Positions 35,518 to 44,744 of a stretch of DNA of 64,000 nucleotides are shown here, piece by piece. Source of the DNA: Pseudophaeobacter sp. (GTDB lineage: Bacteria; Pseudomonadota; Alphaproteobacteria; Rhodobacterales; Rhodobacteraceae); the NCBI GenBank assembly GCA_027019165.1, contig JALUXC010000017.1, forward strand, positions 62,001 to 126,000, in the 5' to 3' direction. The position numbers and the translations under genes were made by a program. The notes beneath the pieces are model-generated. The model was not told the DNA's origin, ran no database searches, and was given only the letters and a program-made list of their open reading frames with translations. Each line of letters starts with the position of its first letter. Position 1 is the stretch's first letter.

Positions 35518-36271
35518 ATTCTGTGTGCCCGTCGGGTGGCAGTGCGAGCGCCCGTGCTTTGCGCAGAAAGTCGTCGCGAACCTCTGTAGCGAATGGGTTT
35601 GCCTGGACGATTGCGGCAAACACGCCTGGTGGATCATCCTGGACCATGCGCGCCGCCTCAATCATTCGCTCGAAACTGGTGGTGGTCATACGTGAGGGGA
35701 GGGGGCCCATGTCCTTCAACACGCGCGCGATCAGATGTGTTAACCCTTGTACTGTGGCGAGTTCCCGGTCGTGTGCCTCAGCCGAGGTCAGGATGGTGTG
35801 CAAGCCGAGCGTCCGGCGAAGGAAGGCCGCCAGGCGCAGGTGAGATCGGCCCCGCACGTTGCACAGTGCTATCTTGTGCCCGGCAATGCCCCCGTCTGCG
35901 CTTTGGGGGCCGAACAGCGGATGGGTTCCTACCAGATCGACATGGGGCGGAAGAAGCTCGGACATAAGCCTGCAGGGCTCGAGCTTCACCGACCCGACGT
36001 CAGCTATGATTGCACCTGACTTTAGGTGGACGTGGATCGCGTTGCACAGGGATGGCATGGCATGCACAGGGACTGCGAGGATGACCAGTGGACAGGCCGC
36101 TGTTTCCTCCATGCTGGCCCTGTGCAGATTGGGCGGCAGCACCAGGTGGTCAGGCAGCGCCGGATCGTGAATGATCACAGGCACATGATTGCCAAGGTGC
36201 CGGGCAACCAATTGGCCAAAGGCGCCAAAGCCGAAAAGGCCGATAGAGTGGATATGGGAAAGCGATGTCAT
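35516..36271 (-). CDS. Prephenate/arogenate dehydrogenase family protein
   Basis: 251 residues from ATG 36271 (GGAG five bases upstream; the frame is open to 36325). The N-terminal Rossmann motif is IGLFGFGAFGQLVARHLG. The family motifs are LPPHVDLVGTHPLFGPQSAD and GGIAGHKIALC, with the conserved His in GTHPLFGP. It would make 4-hydroxyphenylpyruvate or tyrosine precursors from prephenate with NAD(P). It is shorter than typical TyrA (~300) and lacks an ACT domain, so it may be a feedback-insensitive or divergent paralogue. Confidence 0.8.
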   Translation of the reverse strand: MTSLSHIHSIGLFGFGAFGQLVARHLGNHVPVIIHDPALPDHLVLPPNLHRASMEETAACPLVILAVPVHAMPSLCNAIHVHLKSGAIIADVGSVKLEPCRLMSELLPPHVDLVGTHPLFGPQSADGGIAGHKIALCNVRGRSHLRLAAFLRRTLGLHTILTSAEAHDRELATVQGLTHLIARVLKDMGPLPSRMTTTSFERMIEAARMVQDDPPGVFAAIVQANPFATEVRDDFLRKARALALPPDGHTE

Positions 36272-36476
36272 GGGGGCTCCGGTCTGCCGTGATGCCGGAG
36301 GAGTGCTTGCACCGTTTCTCACCACCGGATCGCGGCGGTTGAACTCTAGGTACAGAAAATGTGACCGCCGTTATGGAACGCGGCGATAATAGACGGTGCT
36401 GGAAACGGGCGTCATATTACACATGCTCATTGCCTAGCTCCGCTCTGTGGCAAAGTCAAAACATGTTTCGGTCTCT

Positions 36477-36968
36477 TCACCGACGCAGAGCTGTCTGCAG
36501 ATCGTCAAACAATGCCTTGCGCTCCTCCTCTGACAAAAATGCCCCGATTTCCACCTCTCGCCCACCCCCCTTGAGGGTAACGTAATTGGGCACCGGCCCA
36601 TCATCGCGGTGCAATTGAACAGTGGTCCAATACCGGTTGCATTCCCAGCTTTGCTGTCCCCCTCGGGGGCCTGTGCGTTCAAGGCGTGCTTCTTCGGGGC
36701 CGATGGTCAGCACTTCAAGAATTTGGCGGTCCCGGCGGCTGCGGTCCAAGGCCCACTTCATGCCAAAGAGTGCAATCAGAAGAAATGGCAAGATACCCCA
36801 AAGTACAAAGGAGCCGAGCAGCGGAAACAGGGGGACTGAAATCAACACCGCCGTCACAGCCAGAAAGCGCACATACCCTTCAGGAGGCAAGGACTGATGG
36901 GGCCAGAGGTGAAGCTCTTGAACTGTTCCTGCGTCGCGCGTGTCGTCTGATGACCAAGTATAGGGCAT
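36477..36968 (-). CDS. DUF2244 membrane protein
   Basis: 163 residues with two adjacent hydrophobic segments (~33-70) and a soluble C-terminal domain containing QSWECNRYWTTVQLHRD and LKGGGREVEIGAFLSEEER, the DUF2244 hallmarks. The family is typically found near cytochrome oxidase genes in alphaproteobacteria, as here (ctaD is next upstream), which suggests an unproven role in oxidase biogenesis. The gap between 36272 and 36476 shows no gene. Confidence 0.85.
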   Translation of the reverse strand: MPYTWSSDDTRDAGTVQELHLWPHQSLPPEGYVRFLAVTAVLISVPLFPLLGSFVLWGILPFLLIALFGMKWALDRSRRDRQILEVLTIGPEEARLERTGPRGGQQSWECNRYWTTVQLHRDDGPVPNYVTLKGGGREVEIGAFLSEEERKALFDDLQTALRR

Positions 36969-37071
36969 TGGGCTGCAGCATGCGTTTGTGTTGGTGACAG
37001 TTGAACTATGTGCCGGGCGCCTTGGTTTTCAAGGCGCGCTTTGTCGCAAAGTTTGCCACTGGAAAAGAACA

Positions 37072-37099
37072 AGGCCCCGGAGCATCTGCTCTGGGGCCT
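37072..37099 (-). terminator. Intrinsic terminator of ctaD
   Basis: A near-perfect stem of ~13 bp (AGGCCCCrGAGCA with its complement; one mismatch) lies 24 bases after the ctaD stop. On the minus strand it is followed by a T-rich run, TTGTTCTTTT. Confidence 0.8.
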
Positions 37100-37122
37100 C
37101 ATCCTTTTTTGTCGGACTCAAG

Positions 37123-38826
37123 TTAGTGAGAGTGGGATTTGTCCCAGTCTTCCTGCTTGGGCAGGATCTCAAAGGTGTGCTCTGGCGGCGGAGAGGGCAG
37201 GGTCCACTCCAGCGTATCCGCGTATTCGTTCCAGTAGTTGTTCTGGGTGATACGGGCGCCGCGCAGCAGCGAGTAGATCATCACGCCAAAGAAGAACACG
37301 AAGGAGGCAAAGGACAGGAACGCGCCATAGGACGAGATCTTGTTCCAGTAGGCAAAGCCTTCGGGATAGTCGATGTAGCGGCGCGGCATGCCCTGACGGC
37401 CCAGGAAGTGCTGGGGGAAGAAGGTCAGGTTTGCACCGATGAAGAACATCCAGAAGTGAATCTTTGCGCCCAGTTCCGAGTACTGCTTGCCGGTCATCTT
37501 GCCGAAGTAGAAGTAGATGCCTGCAAAGATCGCAAAGACGGCGCCCAGCGACATCACGTAGTGGAAGTGCGCAACCACGTAGTAGGTGTCGTGATAGGCA
37601 CGGTCCACTGCGGCCTGCGACAGAACCACACCGGTCACACCACCAACGGTGAACAGGAACAGGAAGCCGAAAGCAAAAAGCATCGGCGCCTTGAACTCGA
37701 TGGAACCGCCCCACATGGTCGCGATCCATGAGAAGACCTTAACGCCGGTCGGAACCGCGATCACCATGGTGGCCAGCATAAAGTAGGCCTGCTGGTTCAG
37801 CGACATGCCGACGGTGTACATGTGGTGCGCCCAGACGACGAAGCCCAGTACACCAATCGCAATGATCGCCCAAACCATCGGCAGGTAGCCAAATACCGGC
37901 TTGCGCGAGAAGGTTGCGATCACGTGAGAGATGATGCCGAAACCGGGCAGGATCACGATGTAGACTTCCGGGTGGCCAAAGAACCACAGGATGTGCTGGT
38001 AGAGGATCGGGTCACCGCCGCCTGCAGGATCGAAGAAGGTGAAGCCAAAGTTGCGGTCCATCAGCAGCATGGTGATGGCGCCGGCCAGAACCGGCAGCGA
38101 CAACAGGATCAGCCAGGAGGTGACAAAGATCGACCAGGAGAACAGCGGCACCTTGAACAGGGTCATGCCGGGGGCACGCATGTTCAGGAAGGTGGTGATC
38201 ATGTTGATCGCGCCGAGGATCGACGAGGCACCCGAAACGTGGACCGCGAAGATCGCCAGGTCCATCGAGAAACCGCCCTCATTGACGGACAGCGGCGGAT
38301 AGAGCACCCAGCCAACGCCGGACCCCATCTGGTCGTTGCCGCCTGGTGCCAGCACAGATGCAACCGCCAGCGAGGTACCAGCGACATAAAGCCAGAAGCT
38401 GAGGTTGTTCATGCGCGGGAAGGCCATGTCCGGTGCACCGATCTGCAGCGGCATGAAGTAGTTGCCAAAGCCGCCGAACAGTGCCGGGATTACCACGAAG
38501 AACATCATCAGGATGCCGTGGGCGGTGATCATCACGTTCCACAGGTGTCCGTTCGGGGTACATTCGCCCGGAACCGATGCTGCCATCGAGCTCAGGAACC
38601 CGCTGATAAAGCCTTTATCCAGGTGCTCCATGCACATGTATTGAACGCCGGGATCCATCAGCTCCATCCGCATGAATACGGTGAACGCGACGGAAATGAA
38701 ACCTGCAAGCGCCGAAACGATCAGGTAGAGAATGCCGATATCCTTATGGTTCGTGCTCATGAACCAGCGGGTAAAGAACCCCCGCTCGTCCTCATGGCCG
38801 TGACCATGAATGGCTGCGTCTGCCAT
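37123..38826 (-). CDS. ctaD: Cytochrome c oxidase subunit I (aa3 type)
   Basis: 567 residues, 12 membrane helices. Heme and copper ligands are all visible: [13 protein letters not shown] (low-spin heme a His), [17 protein letters not shown] (CuB His and the cross-linked His-Tyr pair), WAHHMYTVG (CuB His-His) and [15 protein letters not shown] (heme a3 and heme a His). The ATG has AGGAGG upstream. It is monocistronic here, as in many alphaproteobacteria where ctaC/B/G/E are elsewhere. A perfect FNR-type box lies 109 bases upstream, implying oxygen-dependent control. Confidence 0.97.
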   Translation of the reverse strand: MADAAIHGHGHEDERGFFTRWFMSTNHKDIGILYLIVSALAGFISVAFTVFMRMELMDPGVQYMCMEHLDKGFISGFLSSMAASVPGECTPNGHLWNVMITAHGILMMFFVVIPALFGGFGNYFMPLQIGAPDMAFPRMNNLSFWLYVAGTSLAVASVLAPGGNDQMGSGVGWVLYPPLSVNEGGFSMDLAIFAVHVSGASSILGAINMITTFLNMRAPGMTLFKVPLFSWSIFVTSWLILLSLPVLAGAITMLLMDRNFGFTFFDPAGGGDPILYQHILWFFGHPEVYIVILPGFGIISHVIATFSRKPVFGYLPMVWAIIAIGVLGFVVWAHHMYTVGMSLNQQAYFMLATMVIAVPTGVKVFSWIATMWGGSIEFKAPMLFAFGFLFLFTVGGVTGVVLSQAAVDRAYHDTYYVVAHFHYVMSLGAVFAIFAGIYFYFGKMTGKQYSELGAKIHFWMFFIGANLTFFPQHFLGRQGMPRRYIDYPEGFAYWNKISSYGAFLSFASFVFFFGVMIYSLLRGARITQNNYWNEYADTLEWTLPSPPPEHTFEILPKQEDWDKSHSH

Positions 38827-38934
38827 TTAAGGTGCCTCCTGTTGCATAACGAAAGGCCACAGGAAATCTGTCCGGGCGGCCTTAGACTCAAAGGTGGTTT
38901 TAGATTGCCCTGCCAAGGCCTTCAATGGCGGAGT

Positions 38935-38948
38935 TTGATCTGGATCAA
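38935..38948. promoter_or_regulatory. FnrL-type box TTGAT-CTGG-ATCAA
   Basis: A perfect TTGAT-N4-ATCAA site in the 243-base region between ctaD and the divergent HIT gene. FnrL is the oxygen-labile iron-sulphur regulator of Rhodobacteraceae. At 109 bases upstream of the ctaD start codon, activation or repression cannot be decided without the transcription start. Confidence 0.65.
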
Positions 38949-39069
38949 GAATAATTGTCGCGGGGGGATGACATTTCAGGGCCGAGATCCCACTGTGCCA
39001 GCGGGGAGCTTGACCCGGTCCGGCCCAGGGCGCACAACCGATGGGCAAGCCACAACGGAGACACCCCCA

Positions 39070-39486
39070 ATGACAGCCTATGATCCGGACAACATCTTTG
39101 CCAAAATTCTGCGAGGAGAAATCCCCTCCACGCGGGTCTATGAAGACGATGATACGCTTGCGTTCATGGATATCATGCCGCGGGCGGATGGGCATTTGCT
39201 GGTGATCCCGAAAACGCCCTGCAGAAATGTGCTGGACGCCACTCCTGAACAGCTTGCTGCGGTAATGGGGACAGTTCAACGGCTGGGTCACGCTGTCCTG
39301 AAAGCCTTTGACGCGGACGGGGTTACGATCCAGCAGTTCAATGAAGCGGCCGGTGGCCAGGAAGTCTTTCACCTGCATTTTCATGTCCTGCCTCGCCAGG
39401 AAGGCGACAGACTGCGTCCTCCGGGCAAGATGGGGGATATGGAAGAAATAGCTCGTCAGGCAGAGAAAATCCGATCTGCAATTTAA
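39070..39486 (+). CDS. HIT-family (histidine triad) nucleotide hydrolase
   Basis: 138 residues from ATG 39070. N-terminal NIFAKILRGEIPSTRVYEDD and the triad HLHFHVLPRQ near the C-terminus place it in the Hint/HinT branch, which cleaves purine nucleoside phosphoramidates and AMP-lysine adducts. A very long open frame continues upstream to 37822, but that part is the antisense of ctaD. It is followed by an intrinsic terminator at 39573. Confidence 0.93.
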   Translation: MTAYDPDNIFAKILRGEIPSTRVYEDDDTLAFMDIMPRADGHLLVIPKTPCRNVLDATPEQLAAVMGTVQRLGHAVLKAFDADGVTIQQFNEAAGGQEVFHLHFHVLPRQEGDRLRPPGKMGDMEEIARQAEKIRSAI

Positions 39487-39572
39487 GGTTGTGAGTTGCG
39501 AGACTGTTTCGCGGAAAATGTGCGAGTGCCCGAAATTTGGTTGAAAATTGAGACTAAATTGATATGAATTTT

Positions 39573-39605
39573 ACGCTCATCCCTTGTTTTGGGTTGGGCG
39601 TTTTT
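39573..39605 (+). terminator. Probable intrinsic terminator downstream of the HIT gene
   Basis: ACGCTCATCCC pairs with GGGTTGGGCGT (one mismatch, one G-T) around a T-rich loop and is followed by TTTTC. It lies ~87 bases after the HIT stop. Confidence 0.6.
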
Positions 39606-39728
39606 CGTGGCAGAGGCCCAAATGGGAAGGAAAACCGGAAATTTCTGGGGGCTTGCAACGGCTTTGGATGAGGCTGCCTGAGCAAAATCTGCTGTGTTGA
39701 AACTGCCTTTTGCGTTGAAAGGGTGCGA

Positions 39729-41477
39729 GTGAGCGCGATCGTCTATGACAGCACTGGTCCGGTTTCAGCAGGCCCATCGCAGGATCAGATCATTTCCGCG
39801 ATCTATGAAACGGTTGTTCAGCCACAGTGCTATGACAGGTTCTCCAGATACCAGCTCGACGATCCGGGAGAGCCGGTCGCGCCCACTGCCGCTGGCTGCC
39901 GGTCAGCACCGGTTGCATCGCATTTTTCCTTTCATTTTGCCAAGGCTCTGGAAACCCTGAAGGACCAATGGGTCAAGAAGCGATGCCCGGACCCGGCTTA
40001 TGTCTATGAGGACGGTGGCGGGGCCTGGATTGTGACCAATTCGGCAGGACGCGCCCTCAGGTGTTCGCGGCAGGCCCGCCGCAGGGTCGGCGTCTTACCT
40101 CGAGACGTATTGAAAACCTTAGAGGCGGATAGCTTGCCAAATCTGACGGCTTGGGATCGCTTTACGGATCGCTTGCGGTCCGGGCGGTTTACCTGGGAGG
40201 ACTTTGTCGTTCTTCAGTCAAAGCAGCAGGGCCTCATTCTTTTGTGCAGACCTTTGCCTGCTGGCTCAGTTGTTTCTGAACCCGCCCTTGTCATGGTTGA
40301 ACCGCTGGATGTGCCTATGTTTCCCGGGGCCATATCCTACCTGGCACGCGGCTTCGCTTTGAACGAGCAAGAGACGCAGGCCCTTTCCGGCCTTCTGACG
40401 GGTGGTCAAACGCAGCTGGCTGAACAGCAAGAAGGTGGAAAGCAGCTGGTCACAAGTACAGGCGCGCCGGGCGGGGCCGAACTGCTGCGTCTTGTGGCCT
40501 TGTTGCTGCAGGAAGGCGCGTCTGACCTTGCGATCGCATCAGGCGAGAAAGTGCCGCCTTCGGCAACGTTGGTCTGTCCTGATGGCGCACGTATCCAGTA
40601 TCTGCGCCTCGGCGCGGAGACCGGAAAATCGGTGATATTCATGCATGGCCTCCTCGATTGTCTGGCCGGGGTCATGCGCTTGCAGCCGCAACTTCGGCGA
40701 ATGGGGTTTCGGGTCTATGTCCCCTTGCGAAATGGTTACGGAGAGTCGGGGCCTGTCCCAGACCGACACGGTTCTCTTGAGTTATTCACTGAACAGATCG
40801 GCGCCCTGCTAGAGCGCGAAGGTTTGCAACGTCCGATCCTTCTTGCGCATCGTGGCGGTATTGTTTTTGCGCATGCGGTGGCAAAGCGGTGGCGCAGTCG
40901 CATCGGTGGACTTGTTGCGGTTTCTCCCTCGGGACCTTTGAAGACCATCCGGGATTTTGCGACCCTTAAGGGGTATCAAAGGGTTTTTGCCGTCTGTTCG
41001 TCGCTGGCCCGCCCGCTGTTGCCTGTCCTCATGCGCAGTTGGTCGCGCAGCATACGCAAAAGGGGTGTCGAGTTGCTTCTGACCCGGCAGTCGACGGCAG
41101 GGTCGCTGGATGCCGCTGCCGTTGCCAAAATGAACCTGGCGCCACTGCTGCGCCATAGCCATGACTTTGCCATGCAGCAGGGCGGTAGCGGGTTTATTGC
41201 GGATGTTGATCTCGTGATGCGTGACTGGCGCCCGCTCGTTGCTGGCCGGGCTGGCAGGATACCCATGGTCTATCTCTGTGGCAGTGAGGATCCAACGGCG
41301 CAGGCTGGCAGAGATGCCTCCGGCATGGGTCAGAATATCCAATTTCGTGTGTGCGAGGGCGCCGACGGTACACTTCTTTACACCCGCCCGGAGCTCATTC
41401 TTACGGCCTTGGAGGATTTGGCAAATGAGCTAGATCACTCCGACGGGCAAGAGGCGGATTCGTTGCTGAATACCTGA
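39729..41477 (+). CDS. LuxR-like regulator/alpha-beta hydrolase fusion with degenerate active sites
   Basis: 582 residues from GTG 39729 (GAAAGGG five bases upstream; GTG 39723 is an alternative). Residues 1-~190 resemble the PAS-like sensory part of roseobacter LuxR regulators ([14 protein letters not shown]). Residues ~205-270 align with a LuxR HTH by layout ([18 protein letters not shown], then [14 protein letters not shown]), but the recognition helix is replaced by a Gln/Gly-rich stretch. Residues ~285-570 are an alpha/beta hydrolase: oxyanion motif FMHGLLD and acid loop [10 protein letters not shown] are present, but the nucleophile elbow reads LAHRGGI, with Arg in place of Ser. It may be a binding protein rather than an enzyme. 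It overlaps lipB by 43 bases at the 3' ends. Confidence 0.8.
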   Translation: MSAIVYDSTGPVSAGPSQDQIISAIYETVVQPQCYDRFSRYQLDDPGEPVAPTAAGCRSAPVASHFSFHFAKALETLKDQWVKKRCPDPAYVYEDGGGAWIVTNSAGRALRCSRQARRRVGVLPRDVLKTLEADSLPNLTAWDRFTDRLRSGRFTWEDFVVLQSKQQGLILLCRPLPAGSVVSEPALVMVEPLDVPMFPGAISYLARGFALNEQETQALSGLLTGGQTQLAEQQEGGKQLVTSTGAPGGAELLRLVALLLQEGASDLAIASGEKVPPSATLVCPDGARIQYLRLGAETGKSVIFMHGLLDCLAGVMRLQPQLRRMGFRVYVPLRNGYGESGPVPDRHGSLELFTEQIGALLEREGLQRPILLAHRGGIVFAHAVAKRWRSRIGGLVAVSPSGPLKTIRDFATLKGYQRVFAVCSSLARPLLPVLMRSWSRSIRKRGVELLLTRQSTAGSLDAAAVAKMNLAPLLRHSHDFAMQQGGSGFIADVDLVMRDWRPLVAGRAGRIPMVYLCGSEDPTAQAGRDASGMGQNIQFRVCEGADGTLLYTRPELILTALEDLANELDHSDGQEADSLLNT

Positions 41478-42109
41478 TCAAAGCTCCTTTTGAGCGCAAC
41501 ATCCACATCCGCCATCGACACCGGCAGGCCCATATCAACGAGGCTGGTCACACCGTATTCGGTGATGCCGCAGGGCACGATGCCGCCAAAATGCTCCAGA
41601 TCCGGCTCCACGTTGATCGAAATGCCGTGAAAGCTGACCCACTTTCGCAGCCGGATCCCGATGGCAGCGATCTTGTCCTCTGCCATGTTTCCGTCGGCTG
41701 TTCGCGGTTTGTCAGGTCGCTCGATCCAAACGCCGACACGGCCGCAACGAATGTGTCCTGTAAGGTTGAACTCGGCCAAAGCCCGGATAACCCAGTCTTC
41801 CAACTGTTGAACAAATCGGCGAACGTCATGGCCCCGTTTCCCCACATCCAACATGACATAGACAACGCGCTGGCCCGGACCATGGTAGGTGTATTGCCCG
41901 CCTCGCTTTGACGGATACACCGGGAAACGGTCCGGGTCTGTAAGGTCTTCTGGCTTGGCTGACGTGCCGGCGGTATAGAGAGGGGGGTGCTCGAGTAGCC
42001 AGATGCATTCGTCGGCCTGCCCGGCAGCAATCGCAGCTGCACGCTGTTCCATGAACGCGGTCGCCTCTTCATAGTCGACCAGCTCTTCTGATGTGACCCA
42101 TTCGACCAT
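41435..42109 (-). CDS. lipB: Octanoyl-ACP:protein N-octanoyltransferase
   Basis: 224 residues from ATG 42109 (GGAGG upstream; the frame is open to 42157). Signature [20 protein letters not shown], catalytic Lys in [20 protein letters not shown] and catalytic Cys in [16 protein letters not shown]. It transfers octanoyl groups from acyl carrier protein to lipoyl domains, the first step of lipoate synthesis. Its 3' end overlaps the convergent hydrolase-fusion gene by 43 bases. Confidence 0.95.
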   Translation of the reverse strand: MVEWVTSEELVDYEEATAFMEQRAAAIAAGQADECIWLLEHPPLYTAGTSAKPEDLTDPDRFPVYPSKRGGQYTYHGPGQRVVYVMLDVGKRGHDVRRFVQQLEDWVIRALAEFNLTGHIRCGRVGVWIERPDKPRTADGNMAEDKIAAIGIRLRKWVSFHGISINVEPDLEHFGGIVPCGITEYGVTSLVDMGLPVSMADVDVALKRSFDQVFSNESASCPSE

Positions 42110-42245
42110 GGTATGGAAAGCCTCCGGAAAACTTTTGGAAAATGACGCGCAGATCACAACGGAAGATTAATGACACGATAACGCCGCATCCGGGTTACTC
42201 TATCTGCAGTGATTCTTTTCATTCATCAATAGAGGACCCGTTTCC

Positions 42246-43862
42246 ATGGTACGCAATCCGATAAAGGCTGCTCTTGCCGCATCCCTGTTCTTGACCCCTG
42301 TGGCCGGACCATCGGCGGCGGACAATTTGGGGGCCGCTCTCTTGGGAGGGATCGTCGGCGGCGCCATTATCAACGAGGTAAACAGGAACAAGAAGCGAAG
42401 CACAGGCACGAATTATTCAGCCGCACGGGCCCAAAATCGTGAAACTCAGGCCTCGCTCAATTATTTTGGTTTCCCTGCCGGAACGCCTGATGGTGTTATG
42501 GGGCGCAAATCCCGGTCGGCGATCATGCAGTATCAGGTGCATATGGGGTTTCCCGCGACGGGCCAGTTGACTGCATATGAACGTGATTTCCTGGTCTCGT
42601 CTTACAACCGTGCTCAAGTGGGCGGTCCTCAGGTCATTAAGGCTATGCAAGGGCCAAACGGTGTGCGTGGCCTGCTGCACACTTGGCGCGATGAAGCCGC
42701 CGGGGTGCGTAGCGCCGGTAGCGGCTACCCAGGCTTGCCTATCGAGGTCAGTGATGCCGTTGATGAAATTGCGGCCTCCTCAGAGCCAAGCGCGGAGCAA
42801 CTCTTGCAGCGCTCGGGCTTCATGCAACTTGCGGACCTGAACGGAGACGGCAAGAACGACTACATGATCGACACATCGGTGTCGGGCAGCTCGTTCTGGT
42901 GCGGAGCGTCCCATTGTTCGGTCATGGTCTTTGCCTCCACGCCGCAAGGGTATCAGCGAAATGATTTCATGGCCCGAGGTGTGACGCCTGCCAGCTTCTC
43001 ATGTCATCAGGGCGTATGCCGGATGGGCGAAACCACAATGGCCTCGGCGTCTGTTCCATCGACACCTGTTCCTGCACCTTCCGCTCCCGCGCCTCAGCAG
43101 CAGGGCAACACGGTCATGGCGTCTGCGGCCGGGCAGGCAGGGGCCGCGATCCCGATGTTCGCAGCGCCCGCGGCACCTGCGCAAACGGCATCCCTGGCCA
43201 GCCATTGCAGCAAGGTCAGCCTGCTGACAAGTTCAAACGGTGGCTACATGACCGTCTCCAACATGACGGACCCGGATCTCGCCCTGGGGGAGCAGTTCTG
43301 CCTCGCGCGGTCATATGCATTGTCGTCGGGGGAAGCAGCCGTCGCCGGCCTTGCAAATGTCAGCACGGCCCAGGTGGACAGCCAGTGTGATGGGTTTGGT
43401 CCCGCAGTTCAGCCGTTCCTTGCTCGACTTGGTGCCGATAGCAGCCAGGCGCTCTTGGCGGATGTCCAAAAGTTCGTGCTGCAGTCGAATATGTCGCTAG
43501 AACAACTCGCCAATACCGCAACCATCTGCATGTTCTCGGGCTATCGCCGTGACAATCTGGAAATTGCGATGGGATCGGCGCTGATTATGGTTGCCATTGG
43601 GAAGCGTCCCTATGCCGAACTCATCGGTCACCATCTGTCGCAAGGGTTTGGAACTTCCAAAGCAACGGTGGCTGCTCAGGATTGGTACGGGCTGGCGGTT
43701 GCTGCACTGGAAAGCGGCGCTGAGCCTGTGTTCTCGCCAGGTCAGCCAGAGCGTGTCGCATTGATCAAGGCGGCATCGTCTGGACTGGGCGGACGTGCCA
43801 TTGCACAGCCAGTGCCGGCATCCGGGAACGGGCTTGCTTTGCCGAGCTTTTCTTCGAATTGA
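42246..43862 (+). CDS. Secreted peptidoglycan-binding-domain protein
   Basis: 538 residues with a signal peptide (1-25, cleavage after PSAA). It has a glycine-zipper-like stretch (LGAALLGGIVGGAIINEV), then a PG_binding_1 domain at ~65-110: LNYFGFPAGTPDGVMGRKSR and IMQYQVHMGFPATGQLTAYE. A dockerin-like calcium loop DLNGDGKNDY follows (~198-207), then a Pro/Ala-rich linker (~265-320) and a C-terminal Cys-containing helical domain. It is likely periplasmic and cell-wall associated. Monocistronic, followed by a hairpin at 43953. Confidence 0.8.
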   Translation: MVRNPIKAALAASLFLTPVAGPSAADNLGAALLGGIVGGAIINEVNRNKKRSTGTNYSAARAQNRETQASLNYFGFPAGTPDGVMGRKSRSAIMQYQVHMGFPATGQLTAYERDFLVSSYNRAQVGGPQVIKAMQGPNGVRGLLHTWRDEAAGVRSAGSGYPGLPIEVSDAVDEIAASSEPSAEQLLQRSGFMQLADLNGDGKNDYMIDTSVSGSSFWCGASHCSVMVFASTPQGYQRNDFMARGVTPASFSCHQGVCRMGETTMASASVPSTPVPAPSAPAPQQQGNTVMASAAGQAGAAIPMFAAPAAPAQTASLASHCSKVSLLTSSNGGYMTVSNMTDPDLALGEQFCLARSYALSSGEAAVAGLANVSTAQVDSQCDGFGPAVQPFLARLGADSSQALLADVQKFVLQSNMSLEQLANTATICMFSGYRRDNLEIAMGSALIMVAIGKRPYAELIGHHLSQGFGTSKATVAAQDWYGLAVAALESGAEPVFSPGQPERVALIKAASSGLGGRAIAQPVPASGNGLALPSFSSN

Positions 43863-43952
43863 AGCGTCCAAGACCGCAATTCTGGGTGTGCCGATATCGC
43901 GCCCGAACGTGCCGCTTGGTGGCCCGAGGTGCCGTTTGAAAGTTTGACGAGA

Positions 43953-43983
43953 GAAGAGGCAAATTTGGGCATTTTGCCTCTTC
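43953..43983 (+). terminator. Hairpin between the peptidoglycan-binding gene and tRNA-Leu
   Basis: GAAGAGGCAAA pairs with TTTGCCTCTTC (11 bp) around an 8-9 base loop. No T-run follows the stem, so it may be a weak or Rho-assisted terminator, or it may stabilise an mRNA 3' end. Confidence 0.4.
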
Positions 43984-44009
43984 ACATCCTTCGGTGGCTC
44001 GTCTATACG
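43981..44009 (+). promoter_or_regulatory. Probable sigma-70 promoter of tRNA-Leu
   Basis: TTCACA (43981-43986), 17 bases, TATACG (44004-44009). Predicted transcription would start about 15-20 bases before the mature tRNA at 44033. Confidence 0.45.
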
Positions 44010-44032
44010 CCCCTACACCAAGCCAAGATAGT

Positions 44033-44119
44033 GCGGTCGTGGCGGAATTGGTAGACGCGCAGCGTTGAGGTCGCTGTGGGGTAACTCCCGTGGAAGTTCG
44101 AGTCTTCTCGACCGCACCA
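44033..44119 (+). tRNA. tRNA-Leu (anticodon GAG)
   Basis: An 87-base gene with acceptor stem GCGGTCG/CGACCGC, discriminator A and an encoded CCA end. The anticodon arm CAGCG-TTGAGGT-CGCTG gives anticodon GAG, reading CUC/CUU. The long variable arm (GTGGGGTAACTCCCGTG region) is as expected for a class II leucine tRNA, and the T-loop GTTCGAGTC is intact. It is followed immediately by recombinase and IS debris. Confidence 0.96.
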
Positions 44120-44139
44120 TTTTACATCTCGATGTAAAA
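44120..44139. repeat. Inverted repeat abutting the tRNA 3' end
   Basis: TTTTACATC and GATGTAAAA are perfect 9-bp arms around a TC centre, starting at the first base after the tRNA CCA. No T-run follows, so it is not a standard terminator. With serine-recombinase remnants 40 bases away, it could be a recombination or attachment half-site; this is inference. Confidence 0.45.
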
Positions 44140-44180
44140 CACGATGAAAAATCAAAGATTGCAGATGCTTGTGGAGTTCG

Positions 44181-44634
44181 TTAGCCGTTTTCACGGTCGA
44201 ACGCCAAAGGACCTCTGAGCACAGTTTTTAGGATGGTTTTTCGCACCTCAAGAGTTATCTTTTCATAGATATTCCAAGGGTTTGAGAGAAATTCTCTCAG
44301 TAGTTCGATAACTTCACCAAGCGTACTCTTCAGTTTGACGGTCTGAGACAGCTTATCGCTCAACAAGAGCTTTTCCTCTTCCAGCTTCGCGATCTTGCTT
44401 TCAAGCGCAGCCATCACCTTCTGACTGGATGTCTCAATTTTGCGCTCAACTAGAGCGTCCTGCTGCTTATCCAGTTCCTTGTGTTGACGTTTAATCTCGG
44501 TTTTCGCCAGCTTTGCCTGATCACCACGCTGATCCCATGCGTCTTTAAGCATAGATACCGCGATATCCATCAAGCTCTTTGATGGCGTGAGTGAGTGCAG
44601 GATCTCCTCAAACCCAGAATCAATCTTTGAGCTA
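44181..44634 (-). pseudogene. C-terminal remnant of a large serine recombinase
   Basis: About 150 residues remain open in one frame up to the poly-C tract, ending at a normal stop at 44181. The sequence (for example LTPSKSLMDIAVSMLKDAWD, followed by a long Lys/Glu/Gln-rich coiled coil with ALESKIAKLEEEKLLLSDKL) matches the C-terminal coiled-coil region of large serine recombinases. The catalytic N-terminal domain, the zinc-ribbon region and the start are missing. Base composition is more AT-rich than the neighbours, as expected for acquired DNA. The break coincides with the IS-like end at 44635. Confidence 0.65.
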
Positions 44635-44650
44635 CCCCCCCCCCCCCCCC
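44635..44650. repeat. Poly-C tract of 16 bases
   Basis: An uninterrupted run of 16 C at the junction between the recombinase remnant and the IS3-type 5' end. Such tracts are prone to slippage and sequencing or assembly error, so its true length is uncertain. Confidence 0.9.
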
Positions 44651-44744
44651 GAAATTCGGACGGTGACGGAAGCTACGATTTTCAGTCTGCTGATCTTCCA
44701 CGAGAAGGAGATCAGAGATGTCGAAACGTAAGCAGCACGCGCCT
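44651..44744 (+). mobile_element. 5' fragment of an IS3-family insertion sequence
   Basis: GAAATTCGGACGGTGACGG, then a leader with AGAAGGAG and ATG 44718, which opens MSKRKQHAP, the typical start of IS3-family OrfA (normally continuing as EFKAKVALEAL). After nine codons the similarity stops abruptly and the frame ends at 44774. Only about 100 bases of the element remain; its right end, OrfB and the second inverted repeat are absent. The IS left end probably includes the sequence just before the poly-C tract. Confidence 0.6.

Noticed and set aside
37822-39486. 554-codon open frame on the plus strand
   Set aside because: All but the last 139 codons are the antisense of ctaD, whose product has every conserved ligand. 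Only the HIT protein from 39070 is real.
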